DNA from: Elmis aenea
Taxonomy: Eukaryota; Arthropoda; Insecta; Coleoptera; Elmidae
Length of the DNA: 64,000 bases
Reading direction: 5' to 3'
Assembly (NCBI GenBank): GCA_947652605.1
Contig: OX393577.1
Location: forward strand, 24,803,466-24,867,465
Shown: positions 11,500 to 22,300 of the stretch, piece after piece
How the letters are laid out: the number at the start of each line of letters is the position of its first letter
Numbering within the stretch: position 1 is the first letter of the stretch
Translations under genes and position numbers: made by a program
Notes under the pieces: model-generated
What the model was told of the DNA's origin: nothing
Database searches by the model: none
Seen by the model: the letters and a program-made list of their open reading frames with translations, nothing else

Positions 11500-11763
11500 G
11501 TCAAAATGGTATGTCATATCAGTGGCGTGCATTTGTGTACAGTATATTTTTTAACTCTCATAATAAACAATCCAAATATTGAAATATGCCGTTTTTTTTA
11601 ATTTCCTTAACCAGGAAACAATAAATCAATAAGTAAATAATGGGCTCAATTCAAAACAAAGCAAATATTTACATTAATCAATACATATTTAAAAATGTTA
11701 GATACGCCACTGAGAAGCGGAAACATGCATCCGCCATATTGAGAGGCTAACCTGGACGCCTTA

Positions 11764-12413
11764 AGGTGCGTTCGGGACGCACGCTCCCAGATTGGAGTGG
11801 ATTGGAAAAAGATTGTAATCACGTGGTCTCAGAGCCTCAAAGAGTAAATCTTGTGCGTTCGGGACGTGTAAGTGCAGCAAATCAGCGGATATTTCAAATA
11901 TAAAGGTAACCTCACTATTTTGTTGTAGACCGGTCTAATCAGACATCATTGTAAGTAAAACAAGCAACAAATTGTATTGCTTCGAATTTGTTAGATTATT
12001 TGGTTATAAAATTGATGTAAAATGTCATGATATGAAACCATTTAACTTCCCAAAATTTTGTTTTAATAATAGGGAATTACATCGAAAGTTAATTACTGTC
12101 CACAAGAAATTGTTGTTAACTAATGCAACACAATAACACGAAGCCTGGATGTTAACTGTATCTTATTCTTATGCTGTACCTGGCAATTCAAAGAATTCAA
12201 ACGTAGACAATCCGTAATGCGCATGTCTTCTTTCGCGAGCTCAGCTTGCCCCAGCTTCAGAGGTGGTGCAAATTAGAGTAGATTTATTTACTCCACTTAT
12301 GCAGTCCCGAACGCCCTTCGGAGCGATCTTTTTTACTCCAAAGTCGCGTCCCGAACGCTGTGGAGCAAAAGAGAGCAAATAAAGCAAAAAGAGCGTACGT
12401 CCCGAACGCAACT
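11764..12413. mobile_element. Harbinger-like MITE, 650 bp
   Basis: The termini are AGGTGCGTTCGGGACGCAC on the left and the inverse of AGTTGCGTTCGGGACGTAC on the right, flanked by TTA (11761-11763, 12414-12416). The related P-like inner copy shows the uninterrupted target sequence at the matching place. A 3-bp TTA duplication suggests PIF/Harbinger, but no transposase is present. Confidence 0.55.
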
Positions 12414-12477
12414 TTAGTAACGCTATAACGCTCATTCCTTTATCTTTTTATTCAATGGTTCACACAACTATCTTTAA

Positions 12478-13708
12478 AGCTGAGTTTACATTAGTCATGT
12501 GAGCTGATCTGAGTGGAATTCATGTGACATGACACATGAACGCCAATTGACCGTTTAAACCTAGTAATTCATGTCAGTTGTTCATCTGAACGAAATCATT
12601 TCTCAGTTGAAATAAGTTCAACTTTTCCATTCAATTGCATCGTTTCAAAATGGCGACAAGCAGATGGTTAGATGAAAAATCTGTTATATTTGTGATTTGT
12701 GACTGTTTATGGAACTCACTATGAAAAGCATATATTGGGTAGTTCACACGGTGACTTTTAAAGTCACCGTGTGAACTAAAAAGTCGCGACTTTTTTAAGT
12801 CGCGACTTCGATTTGACAGTTCGGCATTTGACGTAAGCCTACCATATTTTTATATTTTGACATAACAGACAAATAAGTTAGGTTAACCTAACCTAATATA
12901 CAGTTGTTTGTCATCGATTTCCAATTTATCATGTCCCCAATAGATGTTCCAACGATTTTAGAACATTATCAACAAAAAGCAACTTCAAAATAATTAGTTG
13001 CTTTACTACACTCGATGCTGCAATTACAAGAGCGGCCATTTTTATTTTAAAGTCGCGACTTTTAATTTGGGTCGTTCACACGGTGACTTTTAAAGTCACG
13101 ACTTTAAAAGTCGCGACTTTAAAAGTCACCGTGTGAACTACCCATAAAATAAAGAAACTAGGGCAACTGCTATACGTAGATTAATATGTGACATGGATGA
13201 ATTAGGTGTGGAAATTGGTGAAGAAGTTAAGACCCAAATTAAAAACAATCCAAACATCTCTATTGAAAAGGACGAAATCGTGAAGTTTGGCATTCTGTAG
13301 ATATTCTAAACTTAAAAAAAAATCTCCCGATGCCGTTATTTTTAGCTTTAACCGAGGTGAAATATAGTCTCCACATAAGTGTTCATTGTTTTTTAATCTT
13401 GGGTGCAACTTTTGTTAATACATTTCTTAATTGATGTTGGTTCATCCTTAAAAAATTCTTGTAATCTATTGGATATTTTAATTTTAATTCCTATATGACA
13501 TTAGTTTCAATTAATATTAGTATTTATTCAAAAGCTATAATTGAAACGGTTTGAAAAATAGCTCTGCATACTACCACTTTCGCCATCTTAAATCATCAAA
13601 TACTAACACAATATAATCTTTAATGAAACGTGTAAAGACAGAAATGTTTTTCATGTCACACGAATTCATGTGAGTTGATCAGCTCACATAACTAATGTAA
13701 ATCCAGCT
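12478..13708. mobile_element. Harbinger-like element with MADF-like coding fragment
   Basis: The ends are AGCTGAGTTTACATTAGT and the inverse of AGCTGGATTTACATTAGT, flanked by TAA (12475-12477, 13709-13711). Inside, after an ATG near 12650, the reading MATSRWLDEKSVIFVICDCL and, past an inserted MITE, RATAIRRLICDMDELGVEIG resemble a MADF/Myb-type second protein of PIF/Harbinger elements. Stops and frame changes show it is dead. The family assignment is tentative. Confidence 0.45.
12736..13144. mobile_element. MITE with TGGGTAGTTCACACGG termini
   Basis: A 409-bp inverted-repeat element sits inside the preceding one. Both ends are built from repeats of AAAGTCGCGACTTT and GGTGACTTTAAAGTCACC, so each end can itself fold into hairpins. 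It contains a short TTAGG-type stretch near 12880. The target duplication is not clear. Confidence 0.55.
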
Positions 13709-13749
13709 TAATGCCAAAACTTGGTCGCATTCAGCGGACATATTATAAG

Positions 13750-14188
13750 GCCTAGTACACAGAGCGTTTTCTGTCGCGCGTTTGTGAAGTTTGTGAAGTA
13801 CTAGCAATTGCATGTACGCGTACACACATAGTCGCGCGGCATGGTCGTCTTCCATACCGCTGCAAGTCGCGCGACTGGAGATTCCCCCGACTTGCGACTT
13901 GAGATACATGAAAACAATACGATCCGTACACATGGTCGCGCGTTTTTGCCGTACATACGGTTGTAAAAAGGTGAACTCACACCGGCGCAGTGCCGTTGGC
14001 GATCGCGGTGGCAGTCGCGATAACGATAATTAGTAACCTGGTTACATATGTAAGTAACGTGGTTTCGTATTATCGTGATCGCGATCGCCACCGCCTCCGC
14101 GCTGGTGTGAGTTGACCTTTATCCAACTTCCATGGTGATGCTGTGTAGTAGCTCCCGCGCGACAGAAAACGCTTTGTGTGTACTAGGC
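13750..14188. mobile_element. MITE with GCCTAGTACACA termini and GTCGCGCG motifs
   Basis: Inverted ends read GCCTAGTACACAGAGCG then TTTTCTGTCGCGCG on the left, and the inverse on the right ending TGTGTACTAGGC. CpG-rich GTCGCGCG/GCGCGAC units recur inside. Open frames across it are palindrome artefacts. A smaller palindrome (13967-14120) is nested in it. Confidence 0.5.
13967..14120. mobile_element. Small nested MITE, AAAGGTGAACTCACACC ends
   Basis: A palindrome of about 154 bp lies inside the previous MITE. The left end AAAGGTGAACTCACACCGGC matches the inverse of the right end (GCGCTGGTGTGAGTTGACCT). The centre is rich in GCGATCGC and GATAACG pieces. Confidence 0.5.
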
Positions 14189-15019
14189 GTTACTGCTACG
14201 GAGCTGCTACGTAGCTGCTCCGAAAACGTTTCCTGGTGACAACAGTTAAATAGCGGCCGCCATGTTTGGGAGCGCATTTTGGATCCGCTACTTGCGGAGC
14301 GAACACTGCTACACGTGTGTTTGAACTAACGTTAGTTTATTTTATATCTTGTTTTGTGTTTTAAATATGGGTAAAAGAATATCAATTGAAAAAAGTAATA
14401 CAATGCAAGAGGAAAAAAATCAGTTATTGCGAAAGTTTTTAGATCAAACCAAACAATAATGTTATGTTAAAGCTGTATTTATACAATTTCTTGTTTAAGA
14501 AATTTTATACTAGATTGTACAGCTGTTGCCAAGTTACAACACGTCTTATGACACTTCGCGTCATTGAATAAAAAACTTCGCGTATGTCAATTTACGACAT
14601 AGACCATAGAAGAAGACATAGACGTGTTGTAACTTGGCAACAGCTGTACAATCTAGTATAAAATTTCTTGAACAAGAAATTGTATAATGTAATACAGCTT
14701 TTACTTAATGATAAATTGTTTAATACATTTTTCAAGTTCAAAAATAATTGAAAGTGTAGCTGATATGATAGGTAAAAATATAAATAAAATATGCATGACT
14801 TTTTTTGGAATCGCATTGAATATGATAGAAAAACAACAAGAAATCAATAAAGCCGAATTATTTATGCTCTTAAATTACCGTCAGTCTTTTAAGGTGATAA
14901 AAAGTTGAGGTGCGGTTAAAATATTGGCAAAAACTGGTTTCGTCATTTATAAGTTTACAGTTTTGTTTATATTATTTTTAAAAAAATAGAAAATTAAGTA
15001 TAACTAAAAAAAAAATGTA
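14189..15019. other. Transposon-derived stretch with broken ORF pieces
   Basis: This contains two weak coding pieces, MGKRISIEKSNTMQEEKNQL then LRKFLDQTKQ from about 14367, and a piece around VADMIGKNINKICMTFFGIA at 14760-14900. They are separated by the MITE at 14470-14700. The phrase EEKNQLLR recurs in nucleotide form near 17155 (AAATCAGTTATTGCGAA). I take it as remnants of one DNA-transposon accessory protein, family unknown. Confidence 0.3.
14470..14700. mobile_element. Harbinger-like palindromic MITE, 231 bp, TTA duplication
   Basis: The left arm AAGCTGTATTTATACAATTT and onward is matched by an inverse right arm over roughly 85 bases per side. The element is flanked by TTA at 14467-14469 and 14701-14703. 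The centre carries CTTCGCGT repeats. No coding capacity. Confidence 0.6.
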
Positions 15020-15562
15020 TACAGGGTGCCCATTTTTCTAACCTGTTGTATGGGTAACTCCGTTAATATTGGAGATACAGGAACGTTTAAATTAGCAAAT
15101 TTGTGCAGAATTTAAAGGGGAATCTGATGCCATTTTCAAATTTGACCTACGTCATCAACTTTTTGAAATATTTTGAAAAAACTGAAAAAAGTCGATTTTT
15201 TCAAACTTGAATAATTCCGTAACCATATGAATTAGAACAAAAATAAAAATTGGCTTTTATAGATATTTTTACGTAGATTTTAAATATGTTAACGAAATTT
15301 TCATAGCACTCTCGATTTCCGAGTTATAGCACAAACTTGCATTTTTTTAAATGAAAGTCATAGTTGGCTGTGGTCTTATTAAAAAGGTTATTTTTTTTTT
15401 CGTTTCAATGATATAAGGTTTGTTATGCTTTACTCTTGTAGTTTTTCTTTAAATAAGCAAAAATCATTTTACATGTTCTCAGCCTACTAATAGATGGGAG
15501 TTATTCCGTGTTGATGTTCTTTTTTTTCGATGTGACATTTAAGAGTTGTCACTTATTGTTAT

Positions 15563-15905
15563 GCCTAATTTACATTGGTATAGTAGCTAATGCAAGTAAC
15601 TAAATCAAGTAACTAAATTTAGCTACTTGCACCGTGTAGACAGTTTTGTTTAGTACTTGCGCAAGTAAACAATTTAGTGACTTTTTGAGTAAAGTAAATA
15701 GAAATCATTACTATTTACTTGAAGACTATACTTCATTTATTGTCAAATACTAAAAAATTTCCTTAAATTGGGTGTAGACCACGTATATATTGTGTAAACA
15801 CTCACTAAACCAAAATTTTGACAAGTTTTGCTACTTGATTAGTGACTTGCTTTAGCTACTTGATTTAGTAACTTGCTTTAGCTACTATACCAATGTAAAT
15901 TAGGC
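15563..15905. mobile_element. MITE in the left arm of fold-back element 1
   Basis: The termini are GCCTAATTTACATTGGTATA and the exact-type inverse on the right. The inside is built of AAGTAACTAAATCAAGTA-like units. The right arm of the host element lacks this block (near 16380-16400), which gives the empty site and shows that the insertion followed arm formation. Confidence 0.6.
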
Positions 15906-16056
15906 ATTGTGTAGCAGTTATTAGCCAGTTACAAATTTTAAAAACAAAACCTCAGAGTTTGTCAAATAAAATTTATTGTTTGTTATACGTAGTTATAAAT
16001 TTCTGTCTCGTGTTGATCTAAATTTTTGATTGAGTTTATTGTAAATTTCAAAAACA

Positions 16057-16293
16057 ATGTGTTCTAATGAAGAAAAAAATCACATGCTTTTCTGTTACTA
16101 CGCTTGTAATAGAAATAGTAGAAATTCAAGTGAAATGTATTTGCAAAGATTTATGGAAAGGAGCCAACCAAGAAAGAAATTATTTTCGTTATTAGAAACC
16201 AATTTAAAAAAATACGGGTATACCAAAAAGCCTGATAATATTTCTTCATTAGAAAACATTGTTTTTGAAATTTATAATAAACAAAAATTTTGA
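16057..16293 (+). CDS. Truncated transposase-like HTH ORF in fold-back loop
   Basis: The ORF has 78 residues and begins MCSNEEKNHMLFCYYACNRN. The pattern (EE....LFCYYACNRN.......YLQRF...RSQPRKKLFSLLETNLKKYG) resembles the N-terminal helix-turn-helix (DUF4817-type) domain found in mariner relatives. The catalytic DDD part is absent, because the ORF ends as the right arm begins. Whether it is expressed is unknown. Confidence 0.5.
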   Translation: MCSNEEKNHMLFCYYACNRNSRNSSEMYLQRFMERSQPRKKLFSLLETNLKKYGYTKKPDNISSLENIVFEIYNKQKF

Positions 16294-16936
16294 TCAACAC
16301 GAGAGAGACATACGTATAACAAACAATAAATTTTATTTAACAAACTCTGAGGTTTTGTTTTTAAAATTTGTAACTGGATAATAACTGCTACACTAATGAT
16401 AAGAGACAACTTTTAAATGTCACATCGAAAAAAAAAGAACATCAACACGGGATAACTCCCATCTATTAGTAGGCTGTGAACATGTAAAAAGATTTTTGCT
16501 TATTTAAAGAAAAACTACAACAGTAAAGCATAACAAACCTTATATCATTGAAACGAGAAAAAAATTACCTTTTTAATAAGGCCACAGCCAACTATGACTT
16601 TCATTTAAAAAAATGCAAGTTTGTGCTATAAATCGGAAATCGAGAGTGCTATGAAAATTTCGTTAACATATTTAAAATCTACGTAAAAATATCTACAAAA
16701 GCCAATTTTTATTTATTTTTTCCAACTCATATGGTTACGGAATTATTCAAGTTTGAAAAAATCGACCTTTTTCAGTTTTTTCAAAATATTTCAAAAAGTT
16801 GATGACGTAGGTCAAATTTGAAAATGGCATCAGATTTCCCTTTAAATTCTGCACAAATTTGCTAATTTAAACGTTCCTGTATCTCCAATATTAACGGAGT
16901 ACCCATACAACAGGTTAGAAAAATGGGCACCCTGTA

Positions 16937-17357
16937 TAGGTAAAAATTCTACTGCATATTTATTTTGTTGTGAAGAGTAAGTTTATGAATGTGTAGACAT
17001 TTTTTTGTCACAAAATGGAAGTAAAATAAAAAAATCAAATTGCAGGGATCATATTCTGATTACAAGTTCTAAATGATTCAAAAAAATATTTTATTGCAAC
17101 TCCTTAGAAGTAAATATTGTTGATATTGTTCCATTTAAAATTATTTTTTTACAAGAAGAAAGAAATCAGTTATTGCGAATTCTAGTGCTATTTGTCCAAG
17201 TTCATTAATATTTATGCCGTTATCAAAAAATTCGTTAAATAAAATAAAATACCTAACTCAAATTTCACAAGATAACCAACTACACAATTGTGTATTTGCT
17301 CTACGGCTGCGTGGTAGTTATTATGTTCTATGTTTGGTATGTAGCATGTAGCATAAA
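16937..17357. other. Stretch between fold-back element 1 and mariner, no gene seen
   Basis: AT-rich sequence with a phrase near 17155 similar to one at 14415, probably leftover transposon DNA. No open frame with protein character was seen on either strand. Confidence 0.35.
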
Positions 17358-17359
17358 TA

Positions 17360-19095
17360 TCGGGTGATCGAAAATGACTGATGCCCGCTAACTTCAGACC
17401 GAAAATAAAATAGCCAACTTTTTGTTGGTATCGCAGTGTAAAACTAGGATATCAGTGGCGTAGTATTATTTTCGTATTCAGTGACAGTTCAGGTTGATCT
17501 GTCATTTCGTGTGCGATTAGTAGTTTCTCGTTTTAATTTGCATTTTTTCGTAAAAATCAGTTATCAGTTTTCCGTTGTCTGTGCGTTCAGGTTGTTCTAT
17601 CATTTCGTGGGTGATTTCTACGTAGTTTTTCGTTTTAATTTGCATCGTTTCGTAAAAATCAGTTCTTCTAAGAACTAACTATTCATGATGGTGTTCACAC
17701 AAGAACAAGATGGGTTTATATTGATGGCGCACTACCGAAGTGGTAACCGTAACGACGATGGCGATTGGACTTATTCTCTGCAGTCAACTATTGAACAGTT
17801 TCAAGAAAAATTTCCAGACATAGAAATTAATCCCAAAGTTTTTGCCACCCACAAACGACGTGTAGTTGACCGCTTCGAAAACAAGCACTGTGTGTGTAGG
17901 GCAAAATCATCAGGTCGACCGTCGGTTCTTACGCAGGAAGTAATCGAAGATGTTCAAACAAGAGTAGCCATAAGCCCACAAAAATCTATTAGAAAACTAT
18001 CCACTCAAACAGGCAAGGCATTGCATTGAATTTAGATTTTCACAATTACAGTAACACATTTTTAGGACTTTCATATGGCAGCACACAAAAAGCTTTAGTG
18101 AATGTTTTACATTTACACCCCTATAAAGTGACAACGATTCCCCAATTATTTCCACGCGATTTTGAAGCAAGACAACGTTATTGTACCTGGTTCAACCGAC
18201 ATTTGAACCATAATGAAATTTTGGACCTGACATTTTCTACTGACGAAGCATGGTTTCATCTGTCAGGGTATGTTAACAGTCAAAATTATAGAACTTGGGG
18301 CGCACAGAATCCTCACATTTTTGTTGAAACTGTTTTGCATCCACAAAAAGTTGGAGTATGGATAGCTATCTCACGCAGAAGAATTATTGGACCAATATTC
18401 TTCTACGATACAATCAATGCCGAGATACCAAGCAATGTTAGGAACATTTATTGATCAACTGCACGATGATGAAATTCAAAATGGATTTTTTCAACAAGAC
18501 AATGCCAGGCCTCATGTAGCACATAGTACCATAGCATTTCTCGAAGAATTTTATGATGACAGAATAATTAGTGCTAACTTATGGCCACCAAGGTCTCCTG
18601 GACTTACACCACCTGACTGTTTCCTATTTGGATATTTAAAAAATCGAATTTTTGCGAACAGGCCACATACACTTCGAGAATTAGAAGCAATTAAAATTGA
18701 AATTAACAATATATCACAAAATATGTTACAAAACGTGTTTGAAAATTTAAAAAGACGTGTTAATTTATGTTTAGAAAATGAAGGAAGGCATTTTGAGCAC
18801 CTTCTGTAAACTTGTATTGCAAACAATATTTACCTAATATGTACTTTTAAAAATTAATAAAGGAACTGATTTAAAGTAACCTCACTTAATTGTTTTTCAT
18901 AAAGCTTACTCTTACACAAAAAGCTTTGCAAATCTTTTTGACAACAAAAACTAGTCATATTTAAATGGAGAATATTATTACCCGTTCTGTCAATATAAAC
19001 TTCTTTCCCTACGCCAATGGTTTTCCCCTATGTGTTACCAACCGTTCGAATAAAGTTCCTAACACCCTTGGCATCAATCATTTTCGATCACCCGA
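17360..19095 (+). mobile_element. Mariner-type DNA transposon, decayed
   Basis: The termini TCGGGTGATCGAAAATGA and the inverse at the right are flanked by TA at 17358-17359 and 19096-19097. The length of about 1.74 kb suits a full element. It encloses a broken transposase gene (17685-18809). Two similar 5' leader segments (GTTCAGGTTG, TCATTTCGTG, TTCGTAAAAATCAGTT) are repeated near 17485-17560 and 17585-17665. Confidence 0.8.
17685..18809 (+). pseudogene. Mariner (DD41D/rosa-like) transposase pseudogene
   Basis: Three frame segments join to one transposase of about 350 residues. They are an N-terminal helix-turn-helix part (MMVFTQEQDGFILMAHYRSG), a central part with the first catalytic Asp in FSTDEAWFHLSG, and a C-terminal part with QQDNARPH and WPPRSPGLTPPDCF. 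Spacing between the second and third Asp is 38 here, so it is near the DD41D group but not exact. The break between segments 1 and 2 (18013-18065) is flanked by GC and AG and could be a 53-base GC-AG intron. The break near 18425 lacks two bases (frameshift), so this copy cannot make a full protein. Confidence 0.8.
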
Positions 19096-19097
19096 TA

Positions 19098-19372
19098 CAT
19101 CAAAACTGTTCACGATAAAATACGTTGGGAGCGTATCGGTATCAATAGCGGAGCGGTGTTTATTTACGCTACGTCCGCTGAATGCGACCCTTATCCTAAT
19201 AAAATAAAAGTCTGTATGATTCTAACTTTGGAACGTATTCGGGTCTTACGTAATTATGTAACGTTTTGGAACGTACCTAAATTTGACAGCTCTTTTCGTC
19301 CAGTAGTGCTTATGAAAGCAAAAAATTTATGATAGGGCTCTAAAGACGAATTAATTCGATTACCGGACAAAA
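19098..19372. promoter_or_regulatory. UQCRC2 upstream region
   Basis: 275 bp between the mariner end and the UQCRC2 start codon, probably holding the 5' UTR and core promoter. No TATA box stands out. The mariner thus lies very close to the gene's promoter. Confidence 0.35.
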
Positions 19373-22300
19373 ATGGCCTCAAATATTACTAAGAGCCCTT
19401 TTTTGAGAACAGCTGCTGTAAGTATTACATTACTAGTTGAATGGTTTTGATATGAAATGTTTCTGACCTGTTATGTAAACCGTATTTGTAATATTATAAC
19501 AATTTTATAAGCATTTTCTGATAGATTCGAGGTTTTGCCACTCAAGTTGCTCCAGTTGGTGGCATTCAAGAGTATGATGTGCAATCTTCAGTTTTGTCCA
19601 ACAAGATCATTGTGTCAGCTGCTGAAAACGAATCACCAATATCTCGTGTTTCAGTACTGTTCAGGTAAGTTTCTTTGCTAATCATGTTTTATTGAATTTG
19701 AAAGCCGCATTAAATTTCTAGAGCTGGTTCACGAAACGAGAATTCAGATAATTTAGGTGCAACACATGTACTGCGCATTGCTGCTGGTTTGTCATGTAAA
19801 AATGCTAGCCATTTTTCAATTATACGTCATATTCAGCAAGTTGGTGCTAGCTTATCATGTACAGCAGATCGAGAAGTTGTTGCATACACTTTGGAAGGTA
19901 CAAGGCGGGCCATTGAAGACACTTTACCGTTTTTGACGGAAGTAACAACAAGACAATGTTTCAAGCCGTGGGAAATATCTGATAATGTTCCACGACTCAA
20001 ATACGAACTTGCAAGTAGAAGCCCTCAGGTATATAATATTATGAATGAATACGAGCATAATTTTAAGGGATATTTTTAGCTTCGTGCGATAGATTTGTTG
20101 CATAAAGCAGCTTACCGTAGTCGTGGTTTGGGAAATTCGTTATATATTGCGAAACACCAGATGGGAAAAATTTCTTCTGAGACTTTGCAACATTATGTAG
20201 CGAGTAATTTTCTGACTAATCGTACTGCTGTTGTTGGATTAGGAGTTTCACATGATCAGTTGAGCAAATATGCCCAAAATTTACAATTGGAGTCGGGTGA
20301 AGGTATCACAAATTCCAGCGATTATAAAGGTGGAGAGATAAGGTAAAATAAGTTAATTTTACTTGAGTTTATGTCGATCTTATTAATTCAAGATGTATGA
20401 AGAAGAAAAATTCAAATTTGTATGCACTTTAGTTTTTTGTTATTCATTATACATATGCAGGATGTCCCAAATTCGAGTAAATGCATGGGGATCTCGCTTA
20501 TCTTAAGAGCTACGAGGTCGGTTAAATTAGGGCAAAGTTGCGAAATTAGATACTCAACAAATATCTGCAAAGAAAATTTTCATAGCTGTCTTAGTTCAAA
20601 AGTTATTCAAGAAAAACTGAAAAAATTGATTTTCGTTTTTTTGCCTATCACCTACATTTTTTAAGATATCGACAATCTGGAAACACTTCTCCATAGCAAC
20701 TTTTTACGCTTTATATTTTGAGATAACGTAGAATTTCCAACAACGTTTCGTCTCTTCAGAACCATCATCAACTTCATTTTTTTAAATACGCCGAAAAATT
20801 TTTAATCTTATAGTCGGATAGCATTTTGTCTTCTGATTACAATGATATATGACACTTTAAATCTAAAATGATATTTTACCACAAAATTTTGAGAAAAACT
20901 CATTTTGTCCAATTTTTGAATCAAAGAATATTATACAAACAAAAAAAAACAATTCTTTTGTTGTTGTTTTGTTAAAACTGTCATTTTGACATTAATATGA
21001 TCTTGATTAATTGTATAATTTGCAACCTGCTAGAAATTCTTTGATATTTGTGCTTTTGTTCGCAATTTTTATTTTCACTTTGTGTATTGCAGAGTATTGT
21101 TAAAATAATTTTCGTCAATTATGGAAAATAAAAGATGTTACAAACAGGGCTAGAAACCGAAAAAAATTTTGGTTAACGGTTAACCAAATTCAAGAACTTT
21201 ATTTTTATAACGGTTTTTGTGTTTTTGTTGAAAAACCGGTTTTTTCAGTAAAAAACCGGTTTTGAAAAAATCGGTTAATTTAACCGGTTTTTAACATTAT
21301 TCAGATTTGGAATGCAAAGTATAAAAAGATATTATCTATTTATAATTTTATAATATATGTACAATCAAGCATTCAGTAATTACTTTTGGTAAACTAATCA
21401 CATTTAATACAGATTTTTTATTTTTTCAAAATGTTTAAAAAACCGGTTTTTTATTATTTTGGTTAAAGGTTACCGTTTTTTTTGCCTTTAAAAATAACGG
21501 TTTCGGTTTCGGTTAAAAATCACAATTTTGGACAAAAAATAAAGGTTAACCGGTTTTTTAAACCGGTTTAAAAAACCGGTTTCATGCCCTGGTTACAAAT
21601 ATGATATTGTACATTGATTTTAATGAAGTATTGAATAAACTGTTAAAAATTAAAAAGCATGCCAAGAGAAAACAAAATTTTGTGTTTATTATGACATTTC
21701 TCGAATTCCTTAACAAGTTTTGATTGTCATATTTAATAAAAAAACAGCACAAATTCAAAGAATTGTTAGCTGGTTGCAAATTATACAATTAATCACGATC
21801 ATATTAATATCAAAGTGACAGTTTTAACAGAACAACAAAATTGTTTTGTTTTTTATTTTGCTTTTTTTGTACAAGATTATTTGATTCAAAAATTGGACAA
21901 AATGAGTTTTTCTCAAACTTTTGTGGTAAAATATGATTTTAGATATAAAGTGTCATATATCATTGAAATCAGAAGACAAAATGCTATCCGACTATAAGAT
22001 TACAAATTTAAAAAAAAAATGAAGTTGATGGTTCTGAAGAGACGAAACGTTTTTGGAAATTCTATGTTATCTCAAAATATAAAGCGTAAGAAGTTGCCAT
22101 GGAGAAGTGTTTCCAGATTGTCGATATCTTAAAAAATGTAGGAAATAGGACCAAAAAACGAATATCAATTTTTTCAGTTTTCCTTGAATAACTTTTGAAG
22201 TAAGACAGCTATGTAAATTTTTTTTGCAGATATTTGTTGAGTATCTAATTTCGCAACTTTGCCCTAATTTAACCGACCTCGTAGCTCTTAAGATAAGCGA

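Larger units (their letters stand above)
10638..12457 (+). mobile_element. P-like nonautonomous element with THAP first exon (outer copy)
   Basis: The ends are CATTGAATTAAAAGATAAAG and its near inverse at the right, flanked by the 8-bp duplication GTTCACAC (10630-10637 and 12458-12465). Near the left end an ATG frame reads MVSCKSCSCSWSKNVKDKK then ITFHR and stops at a splice donor (AGGTAAGT near 10853). This looks like the first exon of a THAP DNA-binding domain (paired Cys, then the FH motif). An 8-bp duplication plus a THAP exon fits the P superfamily. Without the two later insertions inside it (10920-11499 and 11764-12413) the element is about 583 bp, so it is an internally deleted, nonautonomous form. 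The family call is inferred from structure. Confidence 0.65.
15020..16936. mobile_element. Fold-back element 1 (TACAGGGTG class)
   Basis: Begins TACAGGGTGCCCATTTTT and ends with the inverse (GGGCACCCTGTA), with TA at each junction. The two arms are near-identical inverted repeats of roughly 650 bp, interrupted on the left by a later MITE (15563-15905). The loop of about 250 bp carries an ORF (16057-16293) resembling the N-terminal helix-turn-helix domain of a mariner-type transposase. TA junctions and that domain point to the Tc1/mariner group. Confidence 0.65.

Noticed and set aside
13679..14091. Overlapping open frames on both strands
   Set aside because: They arise from palindromic, stop-poor MITE sequence.
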